The notes: generated by a model not told the origin, from the sequence alone. 43,046 bases of DNA from Flavobacteriaceae bacterium UBA7446 (GCA_002478685.1 DLPY01000059.1:1743-44788); one strand, 5' to 3'; positions 33,935-42,041 are shown, numbered from the stretch's first letter. A program made the numbers and translations.

Positions 33935-35362
33935 ATGCAACAAACCTCCGAAAGTGTCTGGAAAAGATGTCTAGTATTTATACAGGATAACATTCATAAT
34001 CAGGCATTTAGGACTTGGTTCGAGCCTATCAAGCCATTAAAACTTAATGGCGATGCACTGAGTGTTGAAGTGCCCAGTAAATTTTTTTATGAATGGCTTG
34101 AAGAGCATTACATCGATATTCTCAAAGTAGCACTAACCAAAGAATTGGGTGCCAATGCTAGACTTGTTTACGTCATCCGAATGGAGAATACGTTTGGTAA
34201 TAAACAACCATTTACCGAAAAAATTCCAAGTCAAAATAAAGGACTAATCAAAGTACAGGATGTTGAAGCCCCGCTAAGAATACAAACAGCTGAATTAACA
34301 AATCCCTTTGTTATCCCTGGCATCCGAAATTTGAAGGTCGAATCACAGCTTAATCCAAATTATAATTTTGAAAATTTTCTTGAAGGTGATGCAAATAGGT
34401 TAGCACGTTCGGCAGGAGTTGCTGTAGCAAACAGGCCGGGTGGAACTTCCTTTAATCCACTACTTTTTTTTGGGGGCGTAGGCTTAGGAAAAACTCACCT
34501 AGCCCACGCAATTGGGGTTGATATTAAAAATAAATATCCTGACAAAACGGTGTTGTATATTTCTGCAGAAAAGTTCACACAACAATATATTGAAGCGGTA
34601 AAAAAGAACAACCGCAACGACTTTATTCACTTTTATCAAGTGATGGACATACTCATTATTGACGATGTGCAGTTCTTTTCTGGAAAGTCTGGAACACAAG
34701 ATGTATTTTTCCATATTTTCAATCACTTACACCAAAACGGCAAGCAAGTTATTTTAACTTCAGACAAAGCTCCTGTTGATATGCAAGATATCGAACAGCG
34801 TTTGCTTTCTCGTTTTAAGTGGGGACTGTCAGCAGAGTTGATGCGACCTGATTATGAAACCCGTGTTTCGATTGTCAAAAACAAACTTTATCGCGATGGT
34901 GTTGAATTGCCCGAGGAAATCATCGATTTTGTAGCGAAGTCAGTGAAGACAAATGTACGCGAACTTGAAGGAGCTATCATTTCTTTGATTGCACAATCAT
35001 CATTTAATCGTAAAGAAGTTAACCTAGAACTTGCAAAGCAAGTGGTAGAGAAATTTGTAAAAAATACAAAACGAGAAGTTTCAATAGATCATATACAAAA
35101 AGTAGTGTCCGAATATTTCCAAATGGATGTCACCACATTACAGTCCAAAACACGAAAACGCCACATTGTTCAAGCCAGACAATTGGCCATGTATTTTGCT
35201 AAAAAAATGACTAAGGCTTCTCTTGCAAGTATTGGTGCAAAAATTGGACACCGTGATCATGCAACCGTGCTACATGCTTGCAAAACCGTTGATAATCTCG
35301 CGTTTACAGACAAGCAATTCCGGAAGTACGTAGAAGAGCTAAGCAAAAAACTTACACACTAA
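33935..35362 (+). CDS. dnaA: Chromosomal replication initiator DnaA
   Basis: AAA+ initiator of chromosome replication. I place the start at ATG 33935 (MQQTSESVWKRCLVFIQDNI), giving 475 residues; the longer frame to 33881 adds unrelated sequence. Domain I ends near residue 80, a linker follows, and the core begins NPNYNFENFLEGDANRLA. Walker A GGVGLGKTH, Walker B ILIIDDVQFF and sensor II region RPDYETRVSIV are present. Domain IV ends with the DnaA-box-binding signature GHRDHATVLHA. The 193-bp upstream gap lacks any TTATCCACA-type boxes, so oriC is not here. Followed three bases later by a phosphatase gene. Confidence 0.97.
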   Translation: MQQTSESVWKRCLVFIQDNIHNQAFRTWFEPIKPLKLNGDALSVEVPSKFFYEWLEEHYIDILKVALTKELGANARLVYVIRMENTFGNKQPFTEKIPSQNKGLIKVQDVEAPLRIQTAELTNPFVIPGIRNLKVESQLNPNYNFENFLEGDANRLARSAGVAVANRPGGTSFNPLLFFGGVGLGKTHLAHAIGVDIKNKYPDKTVLYISAEKFTQQYIEAVKKNNRNDFIHFYQVMDILIIDDVQFFSGKSGTQDVFFHIFNHLHQNGKQVILTSDKAPVDMQDIEQRLLSRFKWGLSAELMRPDYETRVSIVKNKLYRDGVELPEEIIDFVAKSVKTNVRELEGAIISLIAQSSFNRKEVNLELAKQVVEKFVKNTKREVSIDHIQKVVSEYFQMDVTTLQSKTRKRHIVQARQLAMYFAKKMTKASLASIGAKIGHRDHATVLHACKTVDNLAFTDKQFRKYVEELSKKLTH

Positions 35363-35365
35363 ATC

Positions 35366-35818
35366 ATGGCAACCAAAGTGCTTATGGTTTGTTTGGGCAA
35401 TATCTGCCGTTCACCATTAGCAGAAGGGATTTTCCGTCAGCTTGCTGAAGGACAAAATTTCATGGTTGACTCAGCAGGAACTGCAAATTACCATACTGGG
35501 GCTGCCCCAGACCGCCGAAGCATTGAAGTAGCTGCCAAAAACGGTATAGACATCAGTAACCAAAAAGCACGCCAACTTACTGTTAATGATATCGAAGCAT
35601 TTGATCGTATTTTGGTTATGGATGAGCAAAATAAGGTTGATGCACTTGCGCTTTGCACTTCCAAAAACCAACGAAAAAAAATTGAATTACTAGCCGCTGC
35701 AAGTGGTCATAATGCCACGCATGTTCCTGACCCTTACTATGGCAACGAACAAAATTTTGATGCTGTATTTAACTTAATTTATGCGTGCTGCAAAAATTGG
35801 TTAGCTAAACAAGACTGA
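35366..35818 (+). CDS. Low-molecular-weight protein-tyrosine phosphatase
   Basis: A 150-residue cytosolic phosphatase. The P-loop CLGNICRS (Cys9-x5-Arg15) near the N-terminus and the acid/base loop DPYYG near the C-terminus define the low-molecular-weight PTP family. ARQLTVNDIEAFDRILVMDEQN is the conserved middle. Substrate unknown; relatives act on tyrosine kinases of polysaccharide export or on phospho-arginine, but no such kinase is nearby. It starts three bases after dnaA and its stop shares a base with the next start (TGATG). Confidence 0.92.
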   Translation: MATKVLMVCLGNICRSPLAEGIFRQLAEGQNFMVDSAGTANYHTGAAPDRRSIEVAAKNGIDISNQKARQLTVNDIEAFDRILVMDEQNKVDALALCTSKNQRKKIELLAAASGHNATHVPDPYYGNEQNFDAVFNLIYACCKNWLAKQD

Positions 35819-36537
35819 TGGAACAACAATCAACAGGCGTCTTATTTTTGATTCCCAATGTATTGGGAGATACTGCTCCGTTGGAGGTAATACCGATGTC
35901 AATAAAAAAAACAATTGAAGACTTACGGCATTTTGTTTTTGAAAAGGAAAAAGCCGGACGTGCATTTGTCAAACGCATCAGTCCAAAAGTACCACAAAAT
36001 GCCATCGAGGTATTTTTGCTCAATAAGTTTACAACCACTGTAGAACTTCAAAACATGCTCATTCCCTTACAAAATGGTGAGAATGTTGGTTTAATTACCG
36101 ATGCAGGTTGTCCAGGTATTGCAGATCCAGGTTCAGATTTAGTAGCAATTGCTCATCAACATAATATACGAGTAACGCCACTTGTGGGGCCGTCGTCCAT
36201 CTTATTAGCCGTAATGGCATCTGGACTTAACGGACAATCTTTTGCTTTTAATGGCTATTTGCCCATTGACAAAGACGAACGTAAAAATGCTATCAAGAAG
36301 TTTGAAAAGAAATCAACAGAACACCAACAAACTCAGGTATTTATTGAAACGCCTTACCGAAACAATTCGCTATATGAAGAATTATGCAGAACTTTACGGC
36401 CCAAAACAAGACTAAGCATTGCATGTGACATCACGCTTCCATCAGAATTTATTCGTACACAAACCGCAAAGGAATGGATAAGCAACACTGAAGATTTTAC
36501 ACGTCGGCCAGCGGTTTTTTCGTTTTTAGCGACTTAG
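35818..36537 (+). CDS. rsmI: SAM-dependent methyltransferase, RsmI-like (tetrapyrrole methylase fold)
   Basis: A 239-residue methyltransferase of the RsmI family, which methylates the ribose of C1402 in 16S rRNA in E. coli. Seen here: the opening LFLIPNVLGDTAPLEVIP, the SAM-binding GLITDAGCPGIADPGSDLV, LVGPSSILLAVMASGLNGQSFAFNGYLP, and FIETPYRNNSLYEEL. The N-terminus differs from classical RsmI (GNLGD replaced by NVLGD) as in the shorter Bacteroidota branch, so the exact target base is less certain than the fold. Coupled to the phosphatase. Overlaps mltG tail to tail by four bases. Confidence 0.82.
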   Translation: MEQQSTGVLFLIPNVLGDTAPLEVIPMSIKKTIEDLRHFVFEKEKAGRAFVKRISPKVPQNAIEVFLLNKFTTTVELQNMLIPLQNGENVGLITDAGCPGIADPGSDLVAIAHQHNIRVTPLVGPSSILLAVMASGLNGQSFAFNGYLPIDKDERKNAIKKFEKKSTEHQQTQVFIETPYRNNSLYEELCRTLRPKTRLSIACDITLPSEFIRTQTAKEWISNTEDFTRRPAVFSFLAT

Positions 36538-37568
36538 CGATAGATGTTGCGCTTACGCAACCAAGCGGTATATTTTTTTTTGTTTTTGTTGTGCTGGCTT
36601 AAAGTGCTGGCAAAAAGGTGATATCCCTTGCGCTCTGGATCAACAACAAAATAGAGGTAGTTGTGTTTTTCTGGAAATAAAACCGCATCAATAGAGCTCA
36701 CATCTGGCATTGTAATTGGCCCTGGTGGAATTCCTTTAGTTCTGTATGTGTTGTAGGGCGATTTAATTTTTAAATCTTTGTAGAGCACCCTGCGGATATC
36801 CAAATCAAAATCGTTTGCTTTTCGTCTTAGCGCATAAATAACAGTAGGGTCAGCTTGTAGGCGCATGCGCTTTCGAATACGATTAAAGTAAACCCCTGCT
36901 ATTGTGGGACGCTCATTTACAAGATAAGATTCTAATTGCACGATAGCTGCTAACGAAATCACTTCAGTACGATTAAGATTCATGCTTTTACGAGCTGCCT
37001 CACGTTTTGGTGTCCAAAATCGATTATATTCCAACAACATTCTGTCCCGAAACTGATCTGCGTTGGTATTCCAAAAGAACTCATATGTGTTTGGAACACA
37101 GATAGAAAATACATTATCTGCAGAAAACCCGTTTTCTTGCAAAAAGACGGTGTCATAAAAGGCATTCACAATGGCAGAACTATCCGCTTCTATTTTTTTA
37201 CTTACAAATCCAGCCAAATGCATCAGCGTCATTTGATTGTTAAACGTCAGCTTTAATGGTTTGTTCTGGGTGCGTAAACGATTTATCATGTCATTGTTGT
37301 TCATGTCAAAATCTAACACAAAACGACCTGGCGTAGGGCTATACCCTTTTCGTATAGCCGCTTGTTGGAATAAATCAATTCGTTTTACTACTTTAAATAG
37401 CGTATCGTACGCGGCCTTTTGAGTGTTCTTGGAAGGAATTAACACCTCTTTTGTTGGTGTGTCAAATGCCGTATTTTTAGCAAAAAATACTCGATAGAAG
37501 TGTGTTACAAAAATTCCACCTATGAATACGCCGATTAGGCCAATGGCGACTAAAACTCGTTGTTTCAT
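36534..37568 (-). CDS. mltG: Endolytic murein transglycosylase MltG
   Basis: Cleaves nascent peptidoglycan strands and so limits glycan length. I place the start at ATG 37568 (MKQRVLVAIGLIGVFIGGIF), two bases after dapF. One membrane anchor (about residues 4-24), an extracytoplasmic LysM-like segment, then the YceG catalytic domain: NTYEFFWNTNADQFRDRML, the catalytic Glu in AAIVQLESYLVNERP, VYFNRIRKRMRLQADPTVIYAL, and SPYNTYRTKGIPPGPI near the C-terminus. The Gln where E. coli has the first Glu of VEKE still leaves the catalytic Glu. Operon with dapF links two cell-wall genes. Confidence 0.93.
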   Translation of the reverse strand: MKQRVLVAIGLIGVFIGGIFVTHFYRVFFAKNTAFDTPTKEVLIPSKNTQKAAYDTLFKVVKRIDLFQQAAIRKGYSPTPGRFVLDFDMNNNDMINRLRTQNKPLKLTFNNQMTLMHLAGFVSKKIEADSSAIVNAFYDTVFLQENGFSADNVFSICVPNTYEFFWNTNADQFRDRMLLEYNRFWTPKREAARKSMNLNRTEVISLAAIVQLESYLVNERPTIAGVYFNRIRKRMRLQADPTVIYALRRKANDFDLDIRRVLYKDLKIKSPYNTYRTKGIPPGPITMPDVSSIDAVLFPEKHNYLYFVVDPERKGYHLFASTLSQHNKNKKKYTAWLRKRNIYR

Positions 37569-37570
37569 GT

Positions 37571-38353
37571 TTAGTTTAATTCCCAATTACCTGTAAATAC
37601 TGGTGTTGCAGGACCTTGTAAAACGATAGATTCATATCCGTTGGCAATAGGAGAAAAAGAAACAATGAGATTACCGCCACGGGTCTTAATTTGAATTTTT
37701 TTTGCTGTTGTTTTTTCACTTATGTGAGCTGCCAATGCTGCTGCTGTTACTCCTGTTCCGCACGAAAGCGTTTCGGCTTCTACGCCTCTTTCATATGTTC
37801 TGACGTGAAAGTTATTGGCGTCTACTAGTTGCACAAAATTTACGTTAGTTCCATCTGAAAAATAGGGTTCACCATGAGCAATTTCAGCCCCCTTAACTGT
37901 GACATCCACGGCATTAATATCAGGCACAAAAACAACGTGATGCGGAGAACCTGTATCTAAAAAAAATGCATCTTCACGTTGCTCCCAGTACGATAGCGCA
38001 TGAAGTTCCAACGCAACGTCTTCTGCTATAAACTGGGCTTTATATAGCCCATCAGAAGCACGGAATACCACTTTTTCTGTAGCAAGTCCTAACGACTTTA
38101 CGAAATGAACAGCACATCGTGAGCCATTTCCACAAAGACTTCCTTCGTGGCCATCGGCATTGTAATAGCGCATATAAAAATCGGAACTATCGTCCGTCTC
38201 TATAAGAATAAAGCCATCAGCTCCAATCCCAAAATTTCGGTGACATATTTTGGCTACTGCGGAATGGTTTTCGATAGGAAACTGGTTGTCTCGGTTGTCG
38301 ATAATCACAAAATCGTTTCCCGTTCCCTGATACTTTACAAACGAAAAAATCAT
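37571..38353 (-). CDS. dapF: Diaminopimelate epimerase
   Basis: Converts LL- to meso-diaminopimelate for peptidoglycan and lysine. The 260 residues show the N-terminal YQGTGNDFVIIDNR, the first catalytic Cys in SLCGNGSRCAVHF, and the second in TLSCGTGVTAAAL, with ERGVEAET before it. A 7/8 match to the -7 consensus ends four bases before the ATG. Cotranscribed with mltG, divergent from htrA. Confidence 0.95.
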   Translation of the reverse strand: MIFSFVKYQGTGNDFVIIDNRDNQFPIENHSAVAKICHRNFGIGADGFILIETDDSSDFYMRYYNADGHEGSLCGNGSRCAVHFVKSLGLATEKVVFRASDGLYKAQFIAEDVALELHALSYWEQREDAFFLDTGSPHHVVFVPDINAVDVTVKGAEIAHGEPYFSDGTNVNFVQLVDANNFHVRTYERGVEAETLSCGTGVTAAALAAHISEKTTAKKIQIKTRGGNLIVSFSPIANGYESIVLQGPATPVFTGNWELN

Positions 38354-38357
38354 GGCG

Positions 38358-38365
38358 TAAATATA
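38358..38365 (-). promoter_or_regulatory. Candidate -7 element for dapF
   Basis: Minus-strand TATATTTA differs from TAnnTTTG in the last base. It ends four bases before the dapF ATG. No -33 TTTG seen. Confidence 0.35.
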
Positions 38366-38387
38366 GCTATTCTAGCTCTATGCCCTA

Positions 38388-38437
38388 TTGTTAAAAATGC
38401 GTTAAAGCACTTTTTACTAACAATAAGTTGCGTTAAA
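38388..38437. repeat. Inverted and direct repeats in the dapF-htrA divergon
   Basis: TGCGTTAAA occurs at 38398-38406 and again at 38429-38437, spaced 31 bp, about three helical turns. The first copy sits in an imperfect inverted repeat with arms at 38388-38400 (TTGTTAAAAATGC) and 38407-38423 (revcomp TTGTTAGTAAAAAGTGC). Could be an operator for the stress protease gene; no known regulator motif recognised. Confidence 0.45.
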
Positions 38438-38551
38438 TTTGATTGTAAAATTGAAATATAATTGCTATTTGTGTCCTCGTGGGCATTTGAACTTTAGTTT
38501 ACAACATACACATTTTATGTATTTTATTTAACCACTATAAAAATAAAAGAA

Positions 38552-39940
38552 ATGAAATCGATTCTTAAAACCAGTATCATTGCTTTCGTTGCAGCCTTTG
38601 TTGCCGTTTGGGCATTTAGCCACATGCAAGAACAAAATCCAACTTCCAATACCACTTCATCGCAAGTGGTAAATACAAATTTTGTTGCGCCAACCGCTAC
38701 AGTTAGTGCCATGAGTACCGATTTTACTGTAGCTGCTGAAAAAACTATTGATGCTGTAGTGCACATTACCAACAAAAGCACTGGGCGCGCGCGTCAGCCA
38801 AGCAACATATGGGAGTATTTTTACAACACCCCTAGCCGTGGATATCCAAGAATTGGTATGGGTTCTGGGGTAATTGTTTCGCCAGATGGATACATCATTA
38901 CCAACAACCACGTCATAGAAGACGCAAACGAAATCGAAGTTACCACTAACGACAACAAAGTGTATGAAGCCGAACTTGTAGGCGCTGACCCAAGCGCGGA
39001 CATTGCTGTTTTACGAATCAGTAGTGAGCAAGTATTTCCATATATACGTTTTGCAGATTCAAATCTTACTCGTATTGGGGAATGGGTGTTGGCAGTAGGC
39101 AATCCATACAACCTAAACTCCACGGTTACTGCTGGTATTATTAGTGCAAAATCGAGAGATTTAAACAGCTATGACGGAAAAAATCAATCCTTTATTCAAA
39201 CTGATGCTGCTGTAAATTCTGGAAATAGCGGAGGCGCATTGGTAAACTTAGAGGGCGACTTAATCGGTATAAATACCGCCATTACCAGTAATGGTATGGG
39301 AACCTTTATTGGCTATTCGTTTGCAGTGCCCAGTAACATGGCGCGTAAAATATACGAAGACATTGTAGAGTTTGGCAACGTACAAAAAGCACTTTTGGGA
39401 GTTAGTGGAAACGGTCTAAACGCGCGCATTGCCGAGGAACTCGGCATTGAAGAAACTGAAGGGTTCTATGTTGCTGGGCTTGAAGAAAGCATGGGTGCTA
39501 AAGAAGCGGGCATGCAAGAAGAAGACGTGATTATTAAAATCAACAAGGCACCTATTCGAAAATTTGCCGACCTAACAGGTTATTTGGGCTCAAAACGCCC
39601 AGGTGATCGTGTTAATGTAACCATCTTGCGCAACGGAGAAGAAAAGACACTTTCGGTAGAGCTAAAGCGTACGCCATTTATAAATTATTATGGGATGCGT
39701 TTGCGCGACCTAAGTTATAAAGAAGCAAAAAAATTCGACCTGAAAGAAGGTGTTCACATTTCTGCTGTAGAAAATGGACGTTTATATCGTCGTGGTGTAC
39801 AAGAGGGTAACGTTCTGCTTTCTGTAAACGGAAAGAAAGTAACCTCTACCGATGATGTGTTGGCGTTGGACGAAGACAGCATTTATGAATTGGAGTTTAT
39901 CAATGAAGACAAAGAACGTATGCGCTTTATTTTTGAGTAG
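38552..39940 (+). CDS. HtrA/DegP-type trypsin-like serine protease with PDZ domains
   Basis: Periplasmic quality-control protease/chaperone, 462 residues. The N-terminal hydrophobic segment (about 5-25) is a signal peptide or anchor. The S1C protease domain has the triad His in ITNNHVIED, Asp in SADIAVLRI, and Ser in VNSGNSGGALVN. A first PDZ domain covers about residues 280-370 (LLGVSGNGLN ... KRPGDRVNVTILRNGEEKTL); the second, at the end, is short and ends in ERMRFIFE. Between about 75 and 90 is the Arg/Ser linker loop. Regulation: the 198-bp divergent region carries repeats but no clear sigma-A promoter toward this gene, which would fit an alternative sigma factor (inference). Confidence 0.93.
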   Translation: MKSILKTSIIAFVAAFVAVWAFSHMQEQNPTSNTTSSQVVNTNFVAPTATVSAMSTDFTVAAEKTIDAVVHITNKSTGRARQPSNIWEYFYNTPSRGYPRIGMGSGVIVSPDGYIITNNHVIEDANEIEVTTNDNKVYEAELVGADPSADIAVLRISSEQVFPYIRFADSNLTRIGEWVLAVGNPYNLNSTVTAGIISAKSRDLNSYDGKNQSFIQTDAAVNSGNSGGALVNLEGDLIGINTAITSNGMGTFIGYSFAVPSNMARKIYEDIVEFGNVQKALLGVSGNGLNARIAEELGIEETEGFYVAGLEESMGAKEAGMQEEDVIIKINKAPIRKFADLTGYLGSKRPGDRVNVTILRNGEEKTLSVELKRTPFINYYGMRLRDLSYKEAKKFDLKEGVHISAVENGRLYRRGVQEGNVLLSVNGKKVTSTDDVLALDEDSIYELEFINEDKERMRFIFE

Positions 39941-39944
39941 AAGT

Positions 39945-40124
39945 TTATTCTTTTTTCGCTTGGTGGTGTACTTCATGAAATTTATCAAAATAATCTTTAA
40001 CTCCTTTATTTATATCCTGCGCTTGCACACCATACAGTTGCGCTAAATCTCTATTTATAAGCAATTTTTTGTTTTGAATCGTAATAAGCAGCGGTTCTGT
40101 ATTTTGAATAATGGCTTCATGATT
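39945..40124 (-). pseudogene. Decayed fragment of an ORF6N-domain protein
   Basis: The minus strand holds an uninterrupted 59-codon frame that begins after a stop at 40125-40127 and ends at TAA 39945-39947, with no ATG in frame. Its core reads ITIQNKKLLINRDLAQLYGV, then a spacer and VKDYFDKF, which lines up with the ORF6N domain (I-x-x-V-I-L-D-R-D-L-A-E-L-Y-G-V ... N-x-x-V-K-R-N-I-x-R-F). After DKF the usual F-x-F-x-L-T continuation is lost and a charged tail ends the frame. An ATG at 40118-40120 is in another frame, so a frameshift plus truncation is likely. ORF6N proteins are phage-like or toxin-associated DNA-binding proteins. Too short for gene callers. Confidence 0.55.
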
Positions 40125-40239
40125 TTAGATTTGAGCATTGAAGTTAACGTTTGAAATCACAAAATTTTTAACACCTCATATTTACTTTATGCAAAAAACC
40201 ACCAAACATTAACCACTAACTATTAACTACCTTTACCCC

Positions 40240-40914
40240 ATGCGGATTGATATTATTAGTGTAGTTCCTGAGTTGATGAGAAGTCCTTTTGATGGGTCTA
40301 TCATGAAACGAGCACAGGAAGCTGGGTTGGCAGAAGTGCATTTCCACAATCTACGTGACTACACCACCAACAACTACAAGCAAGTAGATGATTACCCTTA
40401 TGGAGGTGGTGCAGGTATGGTATTGATGATTGCACCCATTGATAAATGCATCAGCGAACTAAAAGCCGAACGCAATTATGATGCGGTAATTTATATGACA
40501 CCCGATGGCAGCGTACTCAATCAGGGAATGGCCAATTCGTTATCGTTACTTCAAAATATTATTGTCCTTTGCGGACACTACAAAGGTGTTGACCAACGGG
40601 TTCGGAATATTTTTGTTACCCACGAAATATCTATTGGTGACTATGTGCTTTCTGGGGGCGAATTGGCTGCTGCGGTGCTGTGCGATAGTATCATTCGGCT
40701 AATACCAGGCGTATTAGGAAACGAAACATCTGCCCTTACCGATTCGTTTCAAGATGGGTTATTAGCACCACCCGTATATACCCGACCGGCAGACTATAAC
40801 GGACATAAAGTTCCTGAAATTTTAACTTCAGGGAACACACCAAAAATTAATGCATGGCGTGAGGAAAAAGCCATAGAAATTACAAAAAAAAAACGCCCTG
40901 ATTTGCTGCGATAA
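40240..40914 (+). CDS. trmD: tRNA (guanine37-N1)-methyltransferase TrmD
   Basis: Makes m1G37 next to the anticodon of tRNAs, preventing +1 frameshifts. The 224-residue SPOUT enzyme starts MRIDIISVVPELM and shows the NYKQVDDYPYGGGAGMVL loop, the knot GHYKGVDQRV with the following SIGDYVLSGGELAA, and the Asp of SFQDGLL used in catalysis; PPVYTRPADYNGHKVPEIL is standard. rplS, its frequent partner, follows only after a 514-bp spacer and with its own promoter. No clear promoter in the 115 bases between the ORF6N remnant and the start. Confidence 0.96.
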   Translation: MRIDIISVVPELMRSPFDGSIMKRAQEAGLAEVHFHNLRDYTTNNYKQVDDYPYGGGAGMVLMIAPIDKCISELKAERNYDAVIYMTPDGSVLNQGMANSLSLLQNIIVLCGHYKGVDQRVRNIFVTHEISIGDYVLSGGELAAAVLCDSIIRLIPGVLGNETSALTDSFQDGLLAPPVYTRPADYNGHKVPEILTSGNTPKINAWREEKAIEITKKKRPDLLR

Positions 40915-41330
40915 CGTTTGAAGTTACATCGCTTGCTTCGATCGTTAAGAGAGCCTCGACGACATCGTAAGCAGTGAGCGCTGAGCGTTATCAAAGCGTG
41001 GCGTCGAAGTGCAGTTGGTCATTTTCAGCATCTGCTTGGAAGGCTTGTATGCCATTGTCTTCGTCATCGTCTCAAATGGACATTGAGCCGCCATCAAAAC
41101 AAGTAATGTTCAGCTAAATGGTATAGATAGAGAAACCATCGCTAAGTGCCCCAAGTAAAGGCTTTGTTAGCGTTAAGCGCTTTTTTGGATATCATAGATA
41201 AACTGCCCAATAACATCGTACAGGTACACAACAAATCTCCATAAACAGCCGTGTCAAAATCGATATTGACATAGGCGTCAAAGAGAACTAGGTAAATTCC
41301 AATTTGTTTTACAAAAAAAGGGGGCTTGAA

Positions 41331-41361
41331 TTGTGAGATTTTAGACAAAAATGTATATTTG
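41331..41361 (+). promoter_or_regulatory. Promoter for rplS
   Basis: TTG (41331-41333), 20-bp spacer, TATATTTG (41354-41361), an exact TAnnTTTG -7 element. Predicted start is about 41365-41368, directly at the base of the leader stem. Confidence 0.7.
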
Positions 41362-41366
41362 CCACC

Positions 41367-41408
41367 CGCTAAGAAACCGCTGGCGAAGTACGTGAATGTT
41401 TCTTTGCG
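41367..41408 (+). promoter_or_regulatory. Stem-loop leader of rplS (candidate r-protein autoregulatory RNA)
   Basis: Arms CGCTAAGAAAC (41367-41377) and GTTTCTTTGCG (41398-41408) form an 11-position stem with a single T-T mismatch, enclosing a 20-nt loop. It lies exactly between the predicted transcription start and the rplS ATG, with no T-tract after it, so it is not a terminator. Position and form fit a ribosomal-protein leader bound by L19 itself. I recall leader motifs for L19 being proposed computationally but cannot confirm a match. Confidence 0.55.
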
Positions 41409-41428
41409 TTAACTAAAAACAACATGCA

Positions 41429-41782
41429 ATGGAGGCCTTACTACAATATGTACAGGACGAGTTTGTTCCCAAAAAAGAATACCCAAACTTTCAAGCTGGT
41501 GATACCATCACCGTTTACTACGAAATTCGAGAAGGCGAAAAAGTAAGAACGCAGTTTTTTAAAGGCGTAGTTATTCAGATTAAAGGAAGTGGTGCAACCA
41601 AAACGTTTACCATACGCAAGATGTCAGGGACGGTTGGTGTTGAGCGCATTTTCCCTATCAACCTTCCAGGTATTCAAAAGATTGAAGTCAATAGCCGCGG
41701 AAAAGTACGTCGTTCACGTATTTACTACTTCCGTAACCTTACAGGCAAAAAAGCTCGCATCAAAGAACGTCAGCTTAAGTAG
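41429..41782 (+). CDS. rplS: 50S ribosomal protein L19
   Basis: Ribosomal protein bL19, at the subunit interface. 117 residues starting MEALLQYVQDEF; the TITVYYEIREGEKVRTQFFKGVVI strand region, FTIRKMSGTVGVERIFPINLPGI and the basic RGKVRRSRIYYFRNLTGKKARIKE are diagnostic. An ATG at 41424 is in another frame and too near to be used. Separated from trmD; own promoter and structured leader. Confidence 0.97.
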   Translation: MEALLQYVQDEFVPKKEYPNFQAGDTITVYYEIREGEKVRTQFFKGVVIQIKGSGATKTFTIRKMSGTVGVERIFPINLPGIQKIEVNSRGKVRRSRIYYFRNLTGKKARIKERQLK

Positions 41783-41855
41783 TCGACTAATTTTATTTAT
41801 TGCACAGTGAATAGCCATTTATAAATGTCTGACTTTATATACATTTTCTACACTA

Positions 41856-41883
41856 CTAATCCTATCTGCGGCAGGAAGATTAG
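41856..41883. repeat. Imperfect hairpin downstream of rplS
   Basis: CTAATC and GATTAG arms with inner CCT/AGG and CTG/CAG pairs, about 75 bases after the rplS stop. No T-tract follows. Could be an mRNA 3' structure. The 259-bp rplS-icd gap otherwise holds the terminator and an icd promoter candidate; no gene seen. Confidence 0.35.
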
Positions 41884-41961
41884 AACTGACATATTGCCTA
41901 CTCACTATTAACAAGCGCCTATTCGCTACTAATTCAAACCGTTTTTTGTTACAATCAACAG

Positions 41962-41994
41962 ACCGGAAATCAAAACTTGAATTTCGGTTTTTTT
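41962..41994 (+). terminator. Intrinsic terminator upstream of icd
   Basis: Ten-base stem ACCGGAAATC / GAATTTCGGT (one G-T wobble) around a seven-base loop, followed by seven T. It ends the rplS transcript about 180 bases after its stop. Confidence 0.85.
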
Positions 41995-42011
41995 ATACAC
42001 TTATCTGAACG

Positions 42012-42019
42012 TATATTTA
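42012..42019 (+). promoter_or_regulatory. Candidate -7 element for icd
   Basis: TATATTTA, one base off TAnnTTTG, 22 bases before the ATG at 42042 and just after the terminator; a T-tract about 20 bases upstream could stand for the -33 region. Confidence 0.35.
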
Positions 42020-42041
42020 TGATCAATTTAATAAAACTGAC

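Larger units (their letters stand above)
40915..41428. other. 514-bp non-coding spacer between trmD and rplS
   Basis: No intact gene here. The first 430 bases carry broken coding-like stretches on the minus strand: 41142-41348 is open but without recognisable homology; frame 41173-41229 reads VYLYDVIGQFIYD, reminiscent of a T9SS C-terminal sorting domain strand; 40991-41071 reads an acidic DDDEDNGIQAFQADAEND stretch closed by stops. These look like scrambled remains of a secreted-protein gene, but could be chance. The last 100 bases hold the rplS promoter and leader. Confidence 0.4.

Noticed and set aside
40205..40232. Low-complexity ACTATTAAC-type sequence before trmD, with a similar patch at 41900-41915
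   Set aside because: Short AT-rich similarity without regular period or spacing; not CRISPR-like and explainable by composition.
40144..40922. TAACGTTTGAA occurring on both sides of trmD (40146 and 40913 areas) as possible insertion-site repeats
   Set aside because: Only about 11 bases, and trmD is a core gene; chance is likely.
41142..41348. 68-codon minus-strand frame in the trmD-rplS spacer as a real gene
   Set aside because: No recognisable domain and an unpaired start; it runs up to the rplS promoter. Treated as remnant or chance.
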